DNA of 64,000 nt from Gemmatimonadota bacterium (GCA_009692205.1 SHZR01000005.1:62001-126000), one strand, 5' to 3'. Numbered from the stretch's first letter, positions 28,074 through 38,551 are shown. The notes: generated from the sequence alone by a model not told the origin. Program-made: numbers and translations.

Positions 28074-28424
28074 CTACGTCGACGCGAAGCTCGTCGCCGG
28101 TCCTGCGACCTGCTGGATGACCGCGGTCGGCAGGCGCGTCGTATCCGCCATCTCGATCCGGAAGGCGAGGCCTCCTCCCACACGGTTCATGAGCACGACG
28201 CGGGTGGAGCCCGAATCGTCGGAGCGGTACACCTCTGTGTCTCCGAGCCCCACGGCCCGGCCAATCCCCCCGCCTGTGAGCACGACCAACGCCGCGCCTT
28301 CGGCTCCGTGCGGCGACACGAGGACCGCGTCGATGGTGCCGGGCCCGGACACCGGTCCGGCATCCGTGCACGCCGCGAGCGCGGTGAGGGTTACGAGGAG
28401 CCCGCCAGCCGCTCGCCGCGTCAT
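28074..28424 (-). CDS. Small putative lipoprotein
   Basis: 116 residues from ATG 28424, which overlaps the patatin stop (ATGA). [23 protein letters not shown] is a short signal with a lipobox cysteine near residue 19. The mature part has alternating strand-like segments (TIDAVLVSPHGAEGAALVVL, and DTEVYRSDDSGSTRVVL) reminiscent of cohesin-like or carbohydrate-binding folds, but no family is certain. The following gene encodes an M6 protease with a dockerin-like tail, so an interaction is conceivable; that is speculation. 25 bases separate the two. Confidence 0.65.
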   Translation of the reverse strand: MTRRAAGGLLVTLTALAACTDAGPVSGPGTIDAVLVSPHGAEGAALVVLTGGGIGRAVGLGDTEVYRSDDSGSTRVVLMNRVGGGLAFRIEMADTTRLPTAVIQQVAGPATSFAST

Positions 28425-29365
28425 GATGCCGCGAGCGCCTCTTTCGTCGCGCGGCAACCCTCTTCCAGGAAATACGGGATGTGCTCGAAGTCGAACGTAC
28501 CGTAACTGGCCAAGCGCGGACGCACGTAGAGGAGCGGCGGACCCTGCCAGCCGCTGACCAGATCGTGCCTTCGCGCCGACATCATGATCGAGATGACGCG
28601 CTGATGCACCCCGATCATCCCTCCGTCGAGGATCTCGCTCACGTCGGCGTCCCCGCTCGATCCCACGTCCACGGCGATGATCCTCTCGGCTCCTGCGTCG
28701 GCGGCCCTCCCAATCGCCAACTGGCCGAGGATGCCGCCGTCCACGTAGGCGTGTCCGTCCGACTCGTGCGGCGGATAGAAGACCGGCAGCGCCGAGGAGG
28801 CATACACGGCATCCGCCAGGGAGAGGTCGGTCCGCGCACCCGGGCCGAACCACGCAGTCGACCCGTCGCCGAGATCGACGGCGTTGATGAGCAGCGGAAT
28901 CCTGAGCGCGTCCCACCCCTCGGGCGGCAGGATCTCGGCGTAGAGCGCCCGCAGCGCATCCCCGCGAAAGATGCTCGGCTGCCGGATGCCGTTCATCCAG
29001 ATGGCCCGCCGGTTCACTCTGGCAATGTCGGCGCGCTCGAGGGAAAGGCCGCGGGCGCGCATCGCCTCGACCGGCACCCCGCTGGAGGCCAGGGCGCCCA
29101 CGAGGGCGCCGATACTCGTGCCCACGATGCCGTCGAGCTGGACTCCGGCCTCCTGCAGGACCTGCCAGGCTCCGATGTGGGCGAGGCCCTTCAATCCCCC
29201 CCCGCCGAGCACGAGCCACGTGCCGCTCCGGCAGCCACCGCCCCCCCGAAAACCCGCTTCCTCAGGGGCCTCCTGGGCCCCGTCCGCATTCACTTGACCC
29301 CCGTTTTGCCTGGGTCTACGTTTCGGGCCCTGAAATAGAGAATCATTATTGATAGCGGAGCCCAA
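28421..29365 (-). CDS. Patatin-like phospholipase
   Basis: 314 residues if started at ATG 29365; the conserved domain starts around residue 50, and a GTG at 29293 is an alternative start. Motifs: oxyanion hole [15 protein letters not shown], nucleophile elbow GTSIGALVG (GxSxG, Ser in the Ser-Asp dyad), and the dyad aspartate in [15 protein letters not shown]. Cytosolic or membrane-associated acyl hydrolase acting on phospholipids or acyl esters. The start region overlaps an AT-rich Fur-box-like sequence shared with the divergent suf operon. Confidence 0.87.
   Translation of the reverse strand: MGSAINNDSLFQGPKRRPRQNGGQVNADGAQEAPEEAGFRGGGGCRSGTWLVLGGGGLKGLAHIGAWQVLQEAGVQLDGIVGTSIGALVGALASSGVPVEAMRARGLSLERADIARVNRRAIWMNGIRQPSIFRGDALRALYAEILPPEGWDALRIPLLINAVDLGDGSTAWFGPGARTDLSLADAVYASSALPVFYPPHESDGHAYVDGGILGQLAIGRAADAGAERIIAVDVGSSGDADVSEILDGGMIGVHQRVISIMMSARRHDLVSGWQGPPLLYVRPRLASYGTFDFEHIPYFLEEGCRATKEALAAS
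29332..29350. promoter_or_regulatory. Fur-box-like site upstream of suf operon
   Basis: An AT-rich 19-base stretch in a GC-rich background, matching the classical Fur consensus at 14 of 19 positions by eye, with the half-site AATCATTAT exact (29341-29349). It lies 45-63 bases before sufC and upstream of the probable patatin start. SUF operons are often under iron control, so an iron- or cluster-responsive repressor site is plausible. Not proven. Confidence 0.45.
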
Positions 29366-29394
29366 GGCTCCGTGCCCTACTGCCCGAGGGTCGG

Positions 29395-30198
<804 letters not shown>

Positions 30199-30216
30199 CG
30201 GGAAGGAGACCCTCCC

Positions 30217-31632
30217 ATGCCGCTAGACACCACGATCACCGAGCTCAACCTCGACGAGTACAAGTACGACTTCATCACGAAGGGAGAGCCGGTCTTCCGG
30301 GCGAAGAAGGGCCTGTCCGAGGAGGTCGTGCGTCAGATCTCCGCGCACAAAGAGGAGCCGGCATGGATGCTCGAGTTCCGGCTGAAGGCGCTCAAGACCT
30401 ACGAGTCCAAGCCGATGCCGAAGTGGGGCGGCGACCTCACGGATCTCGAGCGCGTGCTCGACGAGATCTACTTCTACGTGCGGCCGCAGGACCGGATGGA
30501 GCGCTCGTGGGAGGACGTGCCCGACGAGATCAAGGAGACGTTCGAGAAGCTCGGGATCCCCGAGGCCGAGCGTAAGATCCTGGCGGGCGTGGGCGCACAA
30601 TACGAGTCCGAGATGGTGTACCACTCGCTCAGAAAGGAGTGGCAGGACAAGGGCGTCATCTTCGACTCGATCGAGGACGGCCTGAAGAACCACCCCGAAC
30701 TCTTCCGCGAGCACTTCGCCACGATCATCCCTCCGGAGGACAACAAGTTCTCCGCGATGAACTCGGCGGTGTGGTCGGGCGGGTCCTTCGTCTACGTCCC
30801 GAAGGGCGTGTCCCTCGATACGCCGCTCCAGGCGTATTTCCGCGTGAACCAGGAGCGGATGGGCCAGTTCGAGCGGACGTTGATCATCATCGACGAGGGC
30901 GCGCACGCGCACTACATCGAGGGATGCACCGCGCCCGTCTACTCCACCGAGTCGTTCCACTCGGGCGTGATCGAGATCGTCGTCAAGAAGAACGCGCGCT
31001 TCCGCTACACGACCATCCAGAATTGGTCGAACAACATGTACAACCTCGTCACGCAGCGGGCGATGGTGGGCGCGCACGGACACATGGAGTGGCTCGACGG
31101 GAACCTGGGCTCGAAGCTCACGATGAAGTACCCGTCGTGTTACCTGATGGGCGAGGGCGCGCACGGAGAGATCCTCTCGATCGCGTACGCGGGCAACGGG
31201 CAACACCAGGACACGGGCGGCAAGGTCGTCCACGTCGCGCCGAACACGACGTCGTCGATCGTGTCCAAGTCGATTTCCAAGGGCACCGGACGCGCGACCT
31301 ATCGCGGCCTCTGCAAGGTCTACAAGGGCGCGCACCACGCGCGCTCGAACGTCGTGTGCGACGCGCTGCTCATCAACGACACGTCGCGCACGGACACGTA
31401 TCCCTACATCGAGATCGACGAGAGCGACGCCAACGTCGGACACGAGGCCTCGGTCTCGAAGATCGGCGAGGAGCAGCTCTTCTACCTCACGAGCCGAGGC
31501 ATCGCCGAGGACGAGGCGATGGCGATGATCGTGCGCGGCTTCATCGAGCCGATCGCCAAGGAGCTTCCGCTCGAGTACGCGGTGGAGCTGAATCGGCTCA
31601 TCGAGATGGAGATGGAAGGCTCGGTTGGGTAG
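30217..31632 (+). CDS. sufB: SufB, Fe-S scaffold subunit
   Basis: 471 residues, full length. Family motifs: the beta-helix core begins at [17 protein letters not shown]; the conserved [18 protein letters not shown] (~233) includes a cysteine; and the C-terminal part has [18 protein letters not shown] with the scaffold cysteine, then [12 protein letters not shown] and the end [16 protein letters not shown]. With SufC and SufD it builds clusters. It has a strong ribosome-binding site (GGAAGGAGA). An 8-base overlap with sufD (TTG start) couples their translation. Confidence 0.96.
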   Translation: MPLDTTITELNLDEYKYDFITKGEPVFRAKKGLSEEVVRQISAHKEEPAWMLEFRLKALKTYESKPMPKWGGDLTDLERVLDEIYFYVRPQDRMERSWEDVPDEIKETFEKLGIPEAERKILAGVGAQYESEMVYHSLRKEWQDKGVIFDSIEDGLKNHPELFREHFATIIPPEDNKFSAMNSAVWSGGSFVYVPKGVSLDTPLQAYFRVNQERMGQFERTLIIIDEGAHAHYIEGCTAPVYSTESFHSGVIEIVVKKNARFRYTTIQNWSNNMYNLVTQRAMVGAHGHMEWLDGNLGSKLTMKYPSCYLMGEGAHGEILSIAYAGNGQHQDTGGKVVHVAPNTTSSIVSKSISKGTGRATYRGLCKVYKGAHHARSNVVCDALLINDTSRTDTYPYIEIDESDANVGHEASVSKIGEEQLFYLTSRGIAEDEAMAMIVRGFIEPIAKELPLEYAVELNRLIEMEMEGSVG

Positions 31633-32974
31633 CACGCTGACGACTGAGCTCATCGAGGGCGTGACGTCCGCCCTGAACCCGGACGCCGTCGCGACGATCG
31701 CGATCGGCGAGCCGGCTTGGCTGCGCGAGCGGAGGGAGCACGCCTGGTCCGTGTACGAGCGCACGCCGATGCCGTCCACGCGGCTGGAGGAGTGGCGCTA
31801 CACGGACCTCCGCAAGAAGCTCGACCTGGGGGCGCTGCGTCTCCCTGACGGCGGGTCCGGGTCCGACGACCCCGAAGCGTGGCCGGAGCGGCTGCGCGAG
31901 GCGATGGACGAGGACCACGAAGCCTCGGGACACATCGTGCTCATCGACGGGCACGTCGTGCACGCCGACTTGGACACCTCGCTGGCCTCCAAGGGGGTCG
32001 TTCTCTGCTCGCTGCACGAGGCCGTCGCGAAGCACGCATCGACGGTCCGGGAGCACCTCGCGATCACCGTGCCCGCCGAGGACGGGAAGTTCGCGGCGCT
32101 GAACGCCGCGCTGTGGGCGGACGGTATCTTCCTGCACGTTCCGCGCGGAGTTCGTCTCGAGCAGCCCGTGCGCGTCACTCGCTGGTTCAGCGAGTCGGCG
32201 GCCGCATACTTCAGCCGCGTCCTCATCGTGGCCGAGCGAGAGAGCCAGGTATCCTACGTCGACGAGATCCTCTCGGAGGACTTCGCCGAGCCGACGCTCG
32301 CGTCGACCGCGGTCGAGGTGATCGCGCGCGACGGCGCACAGGTCCAGTACGTCGCGGTGCAGCGCCTCGGTAAGGGGGCGTTCTATCAGTCCGTGCAGCG
32401 CACGCTCGCGGGGCGGGATGCCAAGCTCGACACGCTCAACGTCGGCCTGGGTGCTTCGGTGAGCCGCGTCGACCTGAACGCACGGCTGCTGGGTCCGGGC
32501 GCGAACTCGGATATGCTGGGGCTCTACTTCGGCGACGGCACGCAGCACTTCGACTTCAATACGAGCCAGGACCACGTCACGCCGAACACCTCGAGCGATC
32601 TGCTCTACAAGGGCGCGCTCGACGGCTCGAGCCGCGCGGTCTTCCGCGGAATCATCCGGGTGCATCCCGGGGCGCAGAGGACCGACGCGTACCAGAAGAA
32701 CCGCAACCTGCTGCTCTCTCCGAAGGCGCACGCCGACTCGCTGCCGAACCTCGAGATCCAGGCGGACGACGTGAAGTGCTCGCACGGGGCGACCGTAGGC
32801 GAGCTCGACGAGGAGGCGAAGTTCTACCTGATGTCGCGCGGGCTCGATCGCGTGACGGCGGAGCGGCTCGTGGTGCTCGGGTTCCTGGGTGAGGTGCTGG
32901 CGCGGCTGCCTTTGGGCGGGGTGTCGGAGAAGGTGACGCGGGTGATCGAGGAGAAGTTGGCCCAGCATGGGTAG
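31625..32974 (+). CDS. sufD: SufD, Fe-S assembly scaffold subunit
   Basis: 449 residues from TTG 31625. It shows the SufD N-terminal helix ([18 protein letters not shown]), the beta-helix core ([33 protein letters not shown]) and the C-terminal SufBD signature ([40 protein letters not shown]) with the conserved histidine. The TTG start overlaps the sufB stop by 8 bases; no better start is visible before the conserved region. It stabilises SufB and takes part in iron acquisition. Confidence 0.94.
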   Translation: MGSTLTTELIEGVTSALNPDAVATIAIGEPAWLRERREHAWSVYERTPMPSTRLEEWRYTDLRKKLDLGALRLPDGGSGSDDPEAWPERLREAMDEDHEASGHIVLIDGHVVHADLDTSLASKGVVLCSLHEAVAKHASTVREHLAITVPAEDGKFAALNAALWADGIFLHVPRGVRLEQPVRVTRWFSESAAAYFSRVLIVAERESQVSYVDEILSEDFAEPTLASTAVEVIARDGAQVQYVAVQRLGKGAFYQSVQRTLAGRDAKLDTLNVGLGASVSRVDLNARLLGPGANSDMLGLYFGDGTQHFDFNTSQDHVTPNTSSDLLYKGALDGSSRAVFRGIIRVHPGAQRTDAYQKNRNLLLSPKAHADSLPNLEIQADDVKCSHGATVGELDEEAKFYLMSRGLDRVTAERLVVLGFLGEVLARLPLGGVSEKVTRVIEEKLAQHG

Positions 32975-32975
32975 G

Positions 32976-33156
32976 GCGACGCTGCGGGCATCTCTCCTTC
33001 GGGGACCGCTACGCCGGCGACCTGGAAGGTACTCGGCCACCCGTGCGGCTTCGCTTAGCGGCGCCGGGTCGTCCGGGCCCCGGCGCCGATGTCCCCTACG
33101 GAGAGATGCCCGCAGCGTCGCTTTCCGGACGGGCGCCGATGTCCCCTACGGAGAGA
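32976..33156. repeat. Inverted plus direct repeat cluster between sufD and the Rieske gene
   Basis: Arm 32976-33006 pairs with arm 33091-33121: 31 bases each, two mismatches, 84-base spacer. In addition a 25-base direct repeat starting GGCGCCGATGTCCCC and ending ACGGAGAGA occurs at 33082-33106 and again at 33132-33156, exactly 50 bases apart. The second copy contains an in-frame ATG (33139) that could serve the Rieske gene. REP/BIME-like or a remnant of a miniature element; it splits sufCBD from sufS. Confidence 0.8.
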
Positions 33157-33177
33157 CGTGCCCACCGCGAGCCACCC

Positions 33178-33489
33178 GTGGGTAAGTGGGTGCGGGTGGC
33201 GGGGCTCGCCGACTGCCCCGTCGGCCAGCTGAAGGCGGTGGATGCGGACGGGACGGCGGTGGTCTTGGCCAACGTGGAGGGGACCGTGTGCGCGCTCTTG
33301 GACCGATGCTCGCACGAGGAGTTTCCGCTGTCGGACGGTGAGCTCGACGGGGGCCACGTGGTGTGCGCTTACCATGGCGCGCGGTTCGATGCGTGCACGG
33401 GGGCTCGCAAGTCGCTGCCGGCGGTGCTGCCGGTGCGGTCGTTCCCGGTCGATGTGCGGGACGGGGACGTGTACGTGGACGTGGAGTAG
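33178..33489 (+). CDS. Rieske [2Fe-2S] ferredoxin of the suf operon
   Basis: 103 residues from GTG 33178. The Rieske cluster ligands are CSH (in DRCSHEEFPLSDG) and CAYH (in VVCAYHGARFD), i.e. CxH ... CxxH. The core KWVRVAGLADCPVGQ starts directly at the GTG; an ATG at 33139 inside the repeat would add 13 residues. Related to small ferredoxins such as NirD-like or biphenyl-dioxygenase ferredoxin types, frequently linked to suf genes. It probably passes electrons for cluster assembly or desulfuration; inferred. Three bases separate it from sufS. Confidence 0.88.
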   Translation: MGKWVRVAGLADCPVGQLKAVDADGTAVVLANVEGTVCALLDRCSHEEFPLSDGELDGGHVVCAYHGARFDACTGARKSLPAVLPVRSFPVDVRDGDVYVDVE

Positions 33490-33492
33490 CCT

Positions 33493-34719
33493 ATGACCTT
33501 CGATCCGGTGCGCATCCGCGCGGAGTTCCCGGCGCTGGCCCAGAACGTGAACGGCAAGCCGCTCGTGTATCTAGACAGCGCGGCTACGTCGCAGAAGCCG
33601 CGGCACGTCCTCCGGGCCATGGAAGCGTATTACGAGCACGACAACGCCAACGTGCACCGGGGCATCCACGAGCTCTCGCGCCGTGCCACGGAGGCGTTCG
33701 AGGAGGCGCGCGGCAAGGTCGCTCGCTGGATCGGCGCGGCCGACCCGGCGGAGTTGATTTGGACGAGCGGCACCACGGGGTCGATCAACCTCGTCGCCAG
33801 CGCATGGGGCTTGGACAACGTCCGCGCCGGGGACGAGATCCTGCTCTCGGTGCTCGAGCACCACTCGAACATCATCCCGTGGCAGCTGCTCGCACGACGC
33901 ACCGGAGCGCGGCTTCGCTACATCGAGATCGACGACCAGGGTCGTTTGATCCTCGACGATCTGCCCTCGCTCCTCTCGGACCGCACGAAGGTCGTCGCGA
34001 TCTCGCACGTCTCGAACGCGCTCGGCACGGTCAATCCGATCAAGGCCATCGCGGCGGCGGCCCACGAGGTGGGCGCGCTCATGGTCGTCGACGGGGCCCA
34101 AGGCGCGGTGCACGCGAAGGTGGACGTGCAGGAGCTCGGCGTGGACTTCTACGCGCTCTCCGGCCACAAGATGTGCGGGCCGACCGGGAGCGGTGCGCTG
34201 TGGGGACGCCGCGATCTCCTCGAGGCCATGTCACCGTATCAGGGCGGCGGCGAGATGATCCACTTCGTCGGCCGCGACGAGAGCACCTGGGCCGAGCTGC
34301 CCCACAAGTTCGAGGCCGGCACGCCCAACATCGCGGGCGCGATCGGGATGGGCGCGGCCGTCGACTTCCTGTCGGAGATCGGCATGGAGGCGATCCAGGT
34401 TCACGAGCGTCGCCTACTCGCGTACGCGATGGACCGCGTCGGAGCGATCGAGGGGATACGTATCTACGGGCCCGAGTCGCTCGACGAGCACTCCGCGGTC
34501 GTGTCGTTCACGCTCGGCGATGCCCACCCGCACGACATCTCGACCATTCTGGACTCCGAGGGCGTTGCGATCCGCGCCGGACATCATTGCGCGCAGCTCG
34601 TCATGAAGCGCTACGGCATTGCCGCCACCGCGCGTGCGTCTTTCTATCTGTACAACTCAGAAGAAGACATCGACCGCCTGGTAGAGGGGTTGGGGGTCGT
34701 GCGGGGCATCTTCGGCTGA
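33493..34719 (+). CDS. sufS: SufS cysteine desulfurase
   Basis: 408 residues, PLP-dependent class V enzyme. YLDSAATSQKP near the start, the Schiff-base lysine in ALSGHKMCGPTGSGALWG (Lys ~225), and the active-site loop IRAGHHCAQLVMKR with the catalytic cysteine (~366). It takes sulfur from cysteine and hands it on; in this genome the acceptor is probably SufU, encoded about 10 kb away at 44829. ATG start. Last gene of the main suf block. Confidence 0.95.
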   Translation: MTFDPVRIRAEFPALAQNVNGKPLVYLDSAATSQKPRHVLRAMEAYYEHDNANVHRGIHELSRRATEAFEEARGKVARWIGAADPAELIWTSGTTGSINLVASAWGLDNVRAGDEILLSVLEHHSNIIPWQLLARRTGARLRYIEIDDQGRLILDDLPSLLSDRTKVVAISHVSNALGTVNPIKAIAAAAHEVGALMVVDGAQGAVHAKVDVQELGVDFYALSGHKMCGPTGSGALWGRRDLLEAMSPYQGGGEMIHFVGRDESTWAELPHKFEAGTPNIAGAIGMGAAVDFLSEIGMEAIQVHERRLLAYAMDRVGAIEGIRIYGPESLDEHSAVVSFTLGDAHPHDISTILDSEGVAIRAGHHCAQLVMKRYGIAATARASFYLYNSEEDIDRLVEGLGVVRGIFG

Positions 34720-34822
34720 GAGCGGCGCGAGCGAGCATCACTCACGCAGCTGCCACGTGGCCAATTTCAATATTCGACGTTGGATCTGGCCAGGACGGGC
34801 GCGGGTTGCACACCGCCGAGTG

Positions 34823-34838
34823 CCCCCCGCATTCTGGT
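34823..34838. repeat. 16-base element upstream of a hypothetical gene; second copy at 35831-35846
   Basis: CCCCCCGCATTCTGGT occurs here and again at 35831-35846, and a TCGTAGGC follows each copy some 14-18 bases later. The copies stand 98 bases before the GTG at 34936 and 71 bases before the ATG at 35917. They may be shared promoter elements or leftovers of a duplicated upstream region. Confidence 0.55.
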
Positions 34839-34935
34839 CGCGTCGTAGAGGCAGGGTCGTAGGCCGACGGGAATGGGGGACGCAGGCTTCGCTCGTCAGC
34901 CGACCCTTATTCCCCCCAAGGGATCGAAACATCTC

Positions 34936-35295
34936 GTGAACGCACGCGCAGGCCGGTGGGTCGCGGAGTTCGTGCTCTTCGTTCTCCGCTCGGCCATCGC
35001 GGCTCGGTACTACGGGGCTCTCCGAATCAGCAGCACCATCGACGAGCGGCTCGGTTCTGCCGTACCACGCTTCGTCAGCAGCCTCGAAGAGGCTGGACTC
35101 TCGCCCGCTGGCGGGGCATCGGACGCGCAGGTGGCCGCCGTCCTGCGGCAGAACCCAAGCCTCGTCGCCGGCCTGAAGAATGTGCGCTACTCGGCGGCCA
35201 GGATGATGGGGTCCTACGTCGGGGCGCTGACGAGAGCGTCGGGCTTGTTGGAGGAAGTGACCGGCGCGATCGAGTCCCCGGACTCGGCCCAGTGA
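34936..35295 (+). CDS. Hypothetical protein
   Basis: 119 residues from GTG 34936 (an ATG at 34873 would give 140). One moderately hydrophobic helix near the N-terminus (VAEFVLFVLRSAIAARYYGAL), then helical charged sequence with VPRFVSSLEEAG and RYSAARMMGSYVGAL. No recognised family. Base composition is a little lower in GC than the suf genes. It lies in the accessory interval between sufS and sufU. Moderate doubt that it is expressed. Confidence 0.45.
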   Translation: MNARAGRWVAEFVLFVLRSAIAARYYGALRISSTIDERLGSAVPRFVSSLEEAGLSPAGGASDAQVAAVLRQNPSLVAGLKNVRYSAARMMGSYVGALTRASGLLEEVTGAIESPDSAQ

Positions 35296-35461
35296 CGCCG
35301 ATGCACGACATCGCCGCGCACCAGGAGCCACGTGCAAGCATTCTTGGTAACACACGCCACCTTGCAGCGAGGAACAGTGGGGGCGTCCCATCCGAGCATG
35401 GTCTGCGCACTCCGACACGAATAGCTTGAGCGTTCCTCCATCCTCACCGGACCGGACCCGG

Positions 35462-35794
35462 ATGACCTCCAGCGAATACAAGGAGCTGACGGACTTCTTC
35501 ATCGAGCACGTCACTCGCATCGGGGACGAAACCCGGACCATCGTCCAGGTGACGGTGGAGTCGCTTCGCCACGAGATCCGCTTGGTCGCCGACGGGGTCC
35601 TGCAGAACGGACGCCGCATCGATGAGAACGGACGCCGCATCGATGAGAACACCGGCCGCATCGAAGCAAATGGACAGCGCATCGAGGCGTTGACCATCCG
35701 CGTGGACACCCTGACGGAGCGGGTGGACACCCTGGAGACGAGCGTGTCGGGCCGCTTCGCGGACCATGAGAGTCGCCTCGTACGCTTGGAATAA
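35462..35794 (+). CDS. Small coiled-coil protein with internal tandem repeats
   Basis: 110 residues from ATG 35462 (TTG 35426 in frame is an alternative). The C-terminal two-thirds is a repeated seven-residue pattern (NGRRIDE-NGRRIDE-NTGRIEA-NGQRIEA-LTIRVDT-LTERVDT), a clear coiled coil. The DNA contains two tandem copies of a 21-base unit (GAACGGACGCCGCATCGATGA) near 35606-35647. Function unknown; probably oligomerises with itself or a partner. Confidence 0.6.
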   Translation: MTSSEYKELTDFFIEHVTRIGDETRTIVQVTVESLRHEIRLVADGVLQNGRRIDENGRRIDENTGRIEANGQRIEALTIRVDTLTERVDTLETSVSGRFADHESRLVRLE

Positions 35795-35916
35795 ACGGCG
35801 ACCGAAGCACCCGAATAGCCCACCGCGCCCCCCCCCGCATTCTGGTTCCTCCGTGGGGGCGCCTTCGTAGGCGCGGCCTTCGCGGATGGCGAGTGACGCG
35901 CTAGTCTGACGTTCCC

Positions 35917-36672
35917 ATGACGATGGTCGACTGGCTCCTCACGGAGCAGCTCGTGCAGATCTGTCGCGACGCGAAGGCGAAGCGCCCCGATCTGAACGTA
36001 GAGATCGAGGCGCGGAGTCCCCACGGTGAGGACGACGTGCTGGCCGGCGCCGGGACTGCGGTGCGCATCGACGCAACCGACGGCGGAGTCTACCTCCTCA
36101 CGCCGCGGCGGCTCATGCGGATCGTCGGCGACGACGCCTACGAGATGGTCACCTATTCCGATCTGGTCGGATACGACTGGATCTCGCCGGAGATGTCGGA
36201 GAAGGTCGCGCTCAAGGACGAGCACTTCGATCGTCTGTATCTGTATCCGCGTTCCGAGCCGCCGATCACGCTCGACCACCTCGGCCAGGCCGTGTATCCG
36301 CTGCTGGCATTCTTCGCCCGCGTGTTGGAGTACCAATCTCAGAAGGTGCTGCTCCGAAAGTTGGACGAGGACGTCGTGGCACTGCTCGGCAGGTGTCTGG
36401 CCGCTGCGGCCCGCGGGCCGTTCTTCTCCGATGTGGAGCTGACCTCACTCTTCGGACGGAGCCGCGAGTCCATGCAGGTCGTGGCCGGGATGTGGCCCCG
36501 CATGAACCTGGCGACGCCCGACCTGCAGGAGCTGCTCCGGCGCGTGGCTGAGGAGCTGATCGCTCTCGGCGACCCCGAGTCCCAACACTGGCGAGAGTGG
36601 ATCGCGGCGAGCCCGCAGCAGCTCGAAGCCGCGGTGGAAGTCTTCCGGATGGTGTCGACCGGGGAGGTCTGA
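35917..36672 (+). CDS. Hypothetical protein; decayed paralogue of its 3' end lies at 42532
   Basis: 251 residues with no recognised domain. The N-terminal half is mixed (GGVYLLTPRRLMRIVGDDAYE) and the C-terminal half helical and acidic, ending WREWIAASPQQLEAAVEVFR and then MVSTGEV. It has no signal or clear membrane span. The last 41 codons (36547-36669) match 31 of 41 residues in a fragment at 42532-42654, on the other side of the MoaA/radical-SAM module. A GC-rich hairpin (36691-36714) follows the stop. ATG at 35917; 16-base shared element at 35831. Confidence 0.62.
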   Translation: MTMVDWLLTEQLVQICRDAKAKRPDLNVEIEARSPHGEDDVLAGAGTAVRIDATDGGVYLLTPRRLMRIVGDDAYEMVTYSDLVGYDWISPEMSEKVALKDEHFDRLYLYPRSEPPITLDHLGQAVYPLLAFFARVLEYQSQKVLLRKLDEDVVALLGRCLAAAARGPFFSDVELTSLFGRSRESMQVVAGMWPRMNLATPDLQELLRRVAEELIALGDPESQHWREWIAASPQQLEAAVEVFRMVSTGEV

Positions 36673-36804
36673 GCTAGGCGGGCTGAGGCGGGCGCGGCGC
36701 GAGGTCCCCGCGCCGCCGCTCCCCCGATCTCTGTAAGGGATTTCCCTACAAGTCGGAGCCGCGATTCCCTGACTCACCTCTTGCCAGGGGCCCCTTTGGA
36801 TGTC

Positions 36805-37143
36805 CTATCCGTGAAGCAAATCTGTCTTCGCTGCCATGACGAAGTCATTGCGGTGAAGCCCGTGGATCTTGTGGGTCCACCAGTTCACCGTCACCCGCCC
36901 CCACTCGGTAAGCAGGGCCGGATGGTGGCCTTCCTCCTGGGCGAGGGCGCCAACGCGATCGGTGAAGGCCAGGGCCTCGACGAAGTCAGTGAAGCGGAAC
37001 GCGCGCTCCAGCCTCTGGATCCCGTCTCGCTCCACAAGTTCCCAGTCGGGAATCTCCGGCTTGAGTTGTGCGATCTCCGCTTCGGTCACCCGCGGAGAGT
37101 CTCGGCGGCAGGCAACACACCTTTCACCGTTCAGACGACCCAC
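36805..37143 (-). CDS. Pterin-4a-carbinolamine dehydratase family protein
   Basis: 112 residues from GTG 37143, normal length. Starts with the cysteine pair CVACRRDSPRVTEAE seen in many bacterial members. The catalytic signature is EEGHHPALLTEWGRVTVNWW followed by THKIHGLHRNDFVMAAKTD. Classical members recycle tetrahydrobiopterin, but comparative genomics tie a subgroup to molybdenum-cofactor metabolism. No aromatic hydroxylase is in view, and moaA lies 85 bases upstream on the same strand, so a role in Moco or a related pterin is more likely. Convergent with the hypothetical gene ending at 36672. Confidence 0.9.
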   Translation of the reverse strand: MGRLNGERCVACRRDSPRVTEAEIAQLKPEIPDWELVERDGIQRLERAFRFTDFVEALAFTDRVGALAQEEGHHPALLTEWGRVTVNWWTHKIHGLHRNDFVMAAKTDLLHG

Positions 37144-37227
37144 TGGTGCACCTCCGCATGGCGAGTCATGGCCTCAGCGCTGCGCGGCCGACAAGTTCGC
37201 CTTTGGCTCCCCGCGGGGTAACATCGT

Positions 37228-38334
37228 CTAGCCTCCGACATAGGACATTTCGATCTTGGGGAGCGTGACTGTTTCCTCCGAGCGAATCTCCGAGTAACGG
37301 TCGCCCCGAGATTGCCACACGCCAGAAATGGCGTCCGTGATGTCGTCGTCGCTGGCGCCGCCGCGCAGGAGAGACCGCAGGTCGTGGCCATTGGTCGCAA
37401 ACAGGCAGGTGAACAGCTGACCGTCCGCCGACAGCCTGGCGCGACTGCAATCGCGGCAGAAAGGCTGCGTCACCGACGCAATGATTCCGATCTCGCCGCC
37501 GCCGTCGCGATAGCGCCACCGCCTTGCGACTTCTCCGCGATAGTTCGAGTCGATTGGCTCAATGGGCAGTTCGGCATGGATCGTCGCGAAGATCTCCGCG
37601 GCCGAGACGACATCATTGAGACGCCAGCCGTTCGAGTGCCCCACATCCATGTACTCTATGAAGCGCAGGATCTGGCCTGTGCCACGGAAGTACCGGGCCA
37701 TCGGCAGGATGCTGTGCTCGTTCACGCCCCGCTTGACCACCACGTTGATCTTGATGGGGGTGAGGCCGACCCGAGCGGCCGCGTCGATTCCGGCCAGCAC
37801 TCGCTCGACCGGGAAATCGACATCGTTCATCGCCCGGAAGACCTCATCATCCAGCGAATCGAGGCTCACCGTCACGCGACGAAGGCCGGCTTCCTTGAGC
37901 GCGTGCGCCTTCTCCGCGAGCAGGGAGCCGTTGGTCGTCAGCGTAAGGTCCAGCCTGGGGATGGGCGCCAGCATGGCAATCAGGTCTTCGAGCTCTCGGC
38001 GAAGTAGCGGCTCACCGCCGGTGATGCGGACCTTTTCCACACCGAGGGCCGCGAAGATCCGAGCCAGGCGGGCGGTCTCCTCGAACGTGAGGAGCTTCTC
38101 GCGCTCCAGGAAGTGGTGGTCACGGCCGAAGACCTCCTTCGGCATGCAGTAGATGCAGCGGAAGTTACAGCGGTCGGTGACGGAGATCCGAAGGTCTCGC
38201 AAGGGCCGCTGCAGACTGTCGGTCAACGTGTGACGGGTCGCCGGGCAGATCCCTGGTAGCCTCTCGGGACCAGCAGATAGGTGTGTCGCACCAGGCGCGT
38301 GGTGGTGGTCAGGATGCGGGTCGGTGTTCAGCAT
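37228..38334 (-). CDS. moaA: GTP 3',8-cyclase MoaA (radical SAM)
   Basis: 368 residues from ATG 38334. N-terminal radical SAM motif [12 protein letters not shown] (CxxxCxxC), [13 protein letters not shown], and a second cluster in the C-terminal part, [19 protein letters not shown]. The chain ends in Gly-Gly (SYVGG), the tail needed for activity in true MoaA. The first step of molybdopterin synthesis from GTP. The N-terminal ~45 residues are His/Pro-rich and atypical. No moaC, moaD, moaE or moeA gene is in the window. In a divergent arrangement with nfuA (217-base intergenic region). Confidence 0.93.
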   Translation of the reverse strand: MLNTDPHPDHHHAPGATHLSAGPERLPGICPATRHTLTDSLQRPLRDLRISVTDRCNFRCIYCMPKEVFGRDHHFLEREKLLTFEETARLARIFAALGVEKVRITGGEPLLRRELEDLIAMLAPIPRLDLTLTTNGSLLAEKAHALKEAGLRRVTVSLDSLDDEVFRAMNDVDFPVERVLAGIDAAARVGLTPIKINVVVKRGVNEHSILPMARYFRGTGQILRFIEYMDVGHSNGWRLNDVVSAAEIFATIHAELPIEPIDSNYRGEVARRWRYRDGGGEIGIIASVTQPFCRDCSRARLSADGQLFTCLFATNGHDLRSLLRGGASDDDITDAISGVWQSRGDRYSEIRSEETVTLPKIEMSYVGG

Positions 38335-38551
38335 GCCTAGGGTCCCTTTCTTCGCACCACGCTTGTCCTCTTTTACACCTCGACCTCGATATCGGTCTCC
38401 GTCACGCAAACGCCGCGGCGCACAACGGCTTGCTTGGCCGGTGGACCCAGGACTTCGCCCGTCCGGACGTCGAACGTGGTGTGACGGCCGCCACATGATG
38501 CCGCTAGATTGAGTCCTGTCCATCGACCAGCCCAGAGCCGCCGCCTGAGCC

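Noticed and set aside
35606-35650. Tandem 21-base units as a short CRISPR-like array
   Set aside because: No spacers; the units are in frame and encode coiled-coil heptads.
34738-36336. Long minus-strand open frame across the two hypothetical genes
   Set aside because: Composition is that of a shadow frame, and it overlaps coding sequence with clear repeats on the plus strand.
36731-36750. Hairpin TGTAAGGGATTTCCCTACA as terminator
   Set aside because: Loop is too small and the stem has a bulge, with no T tract. The GC-rich hairpin at 36691 is also without a T tract.
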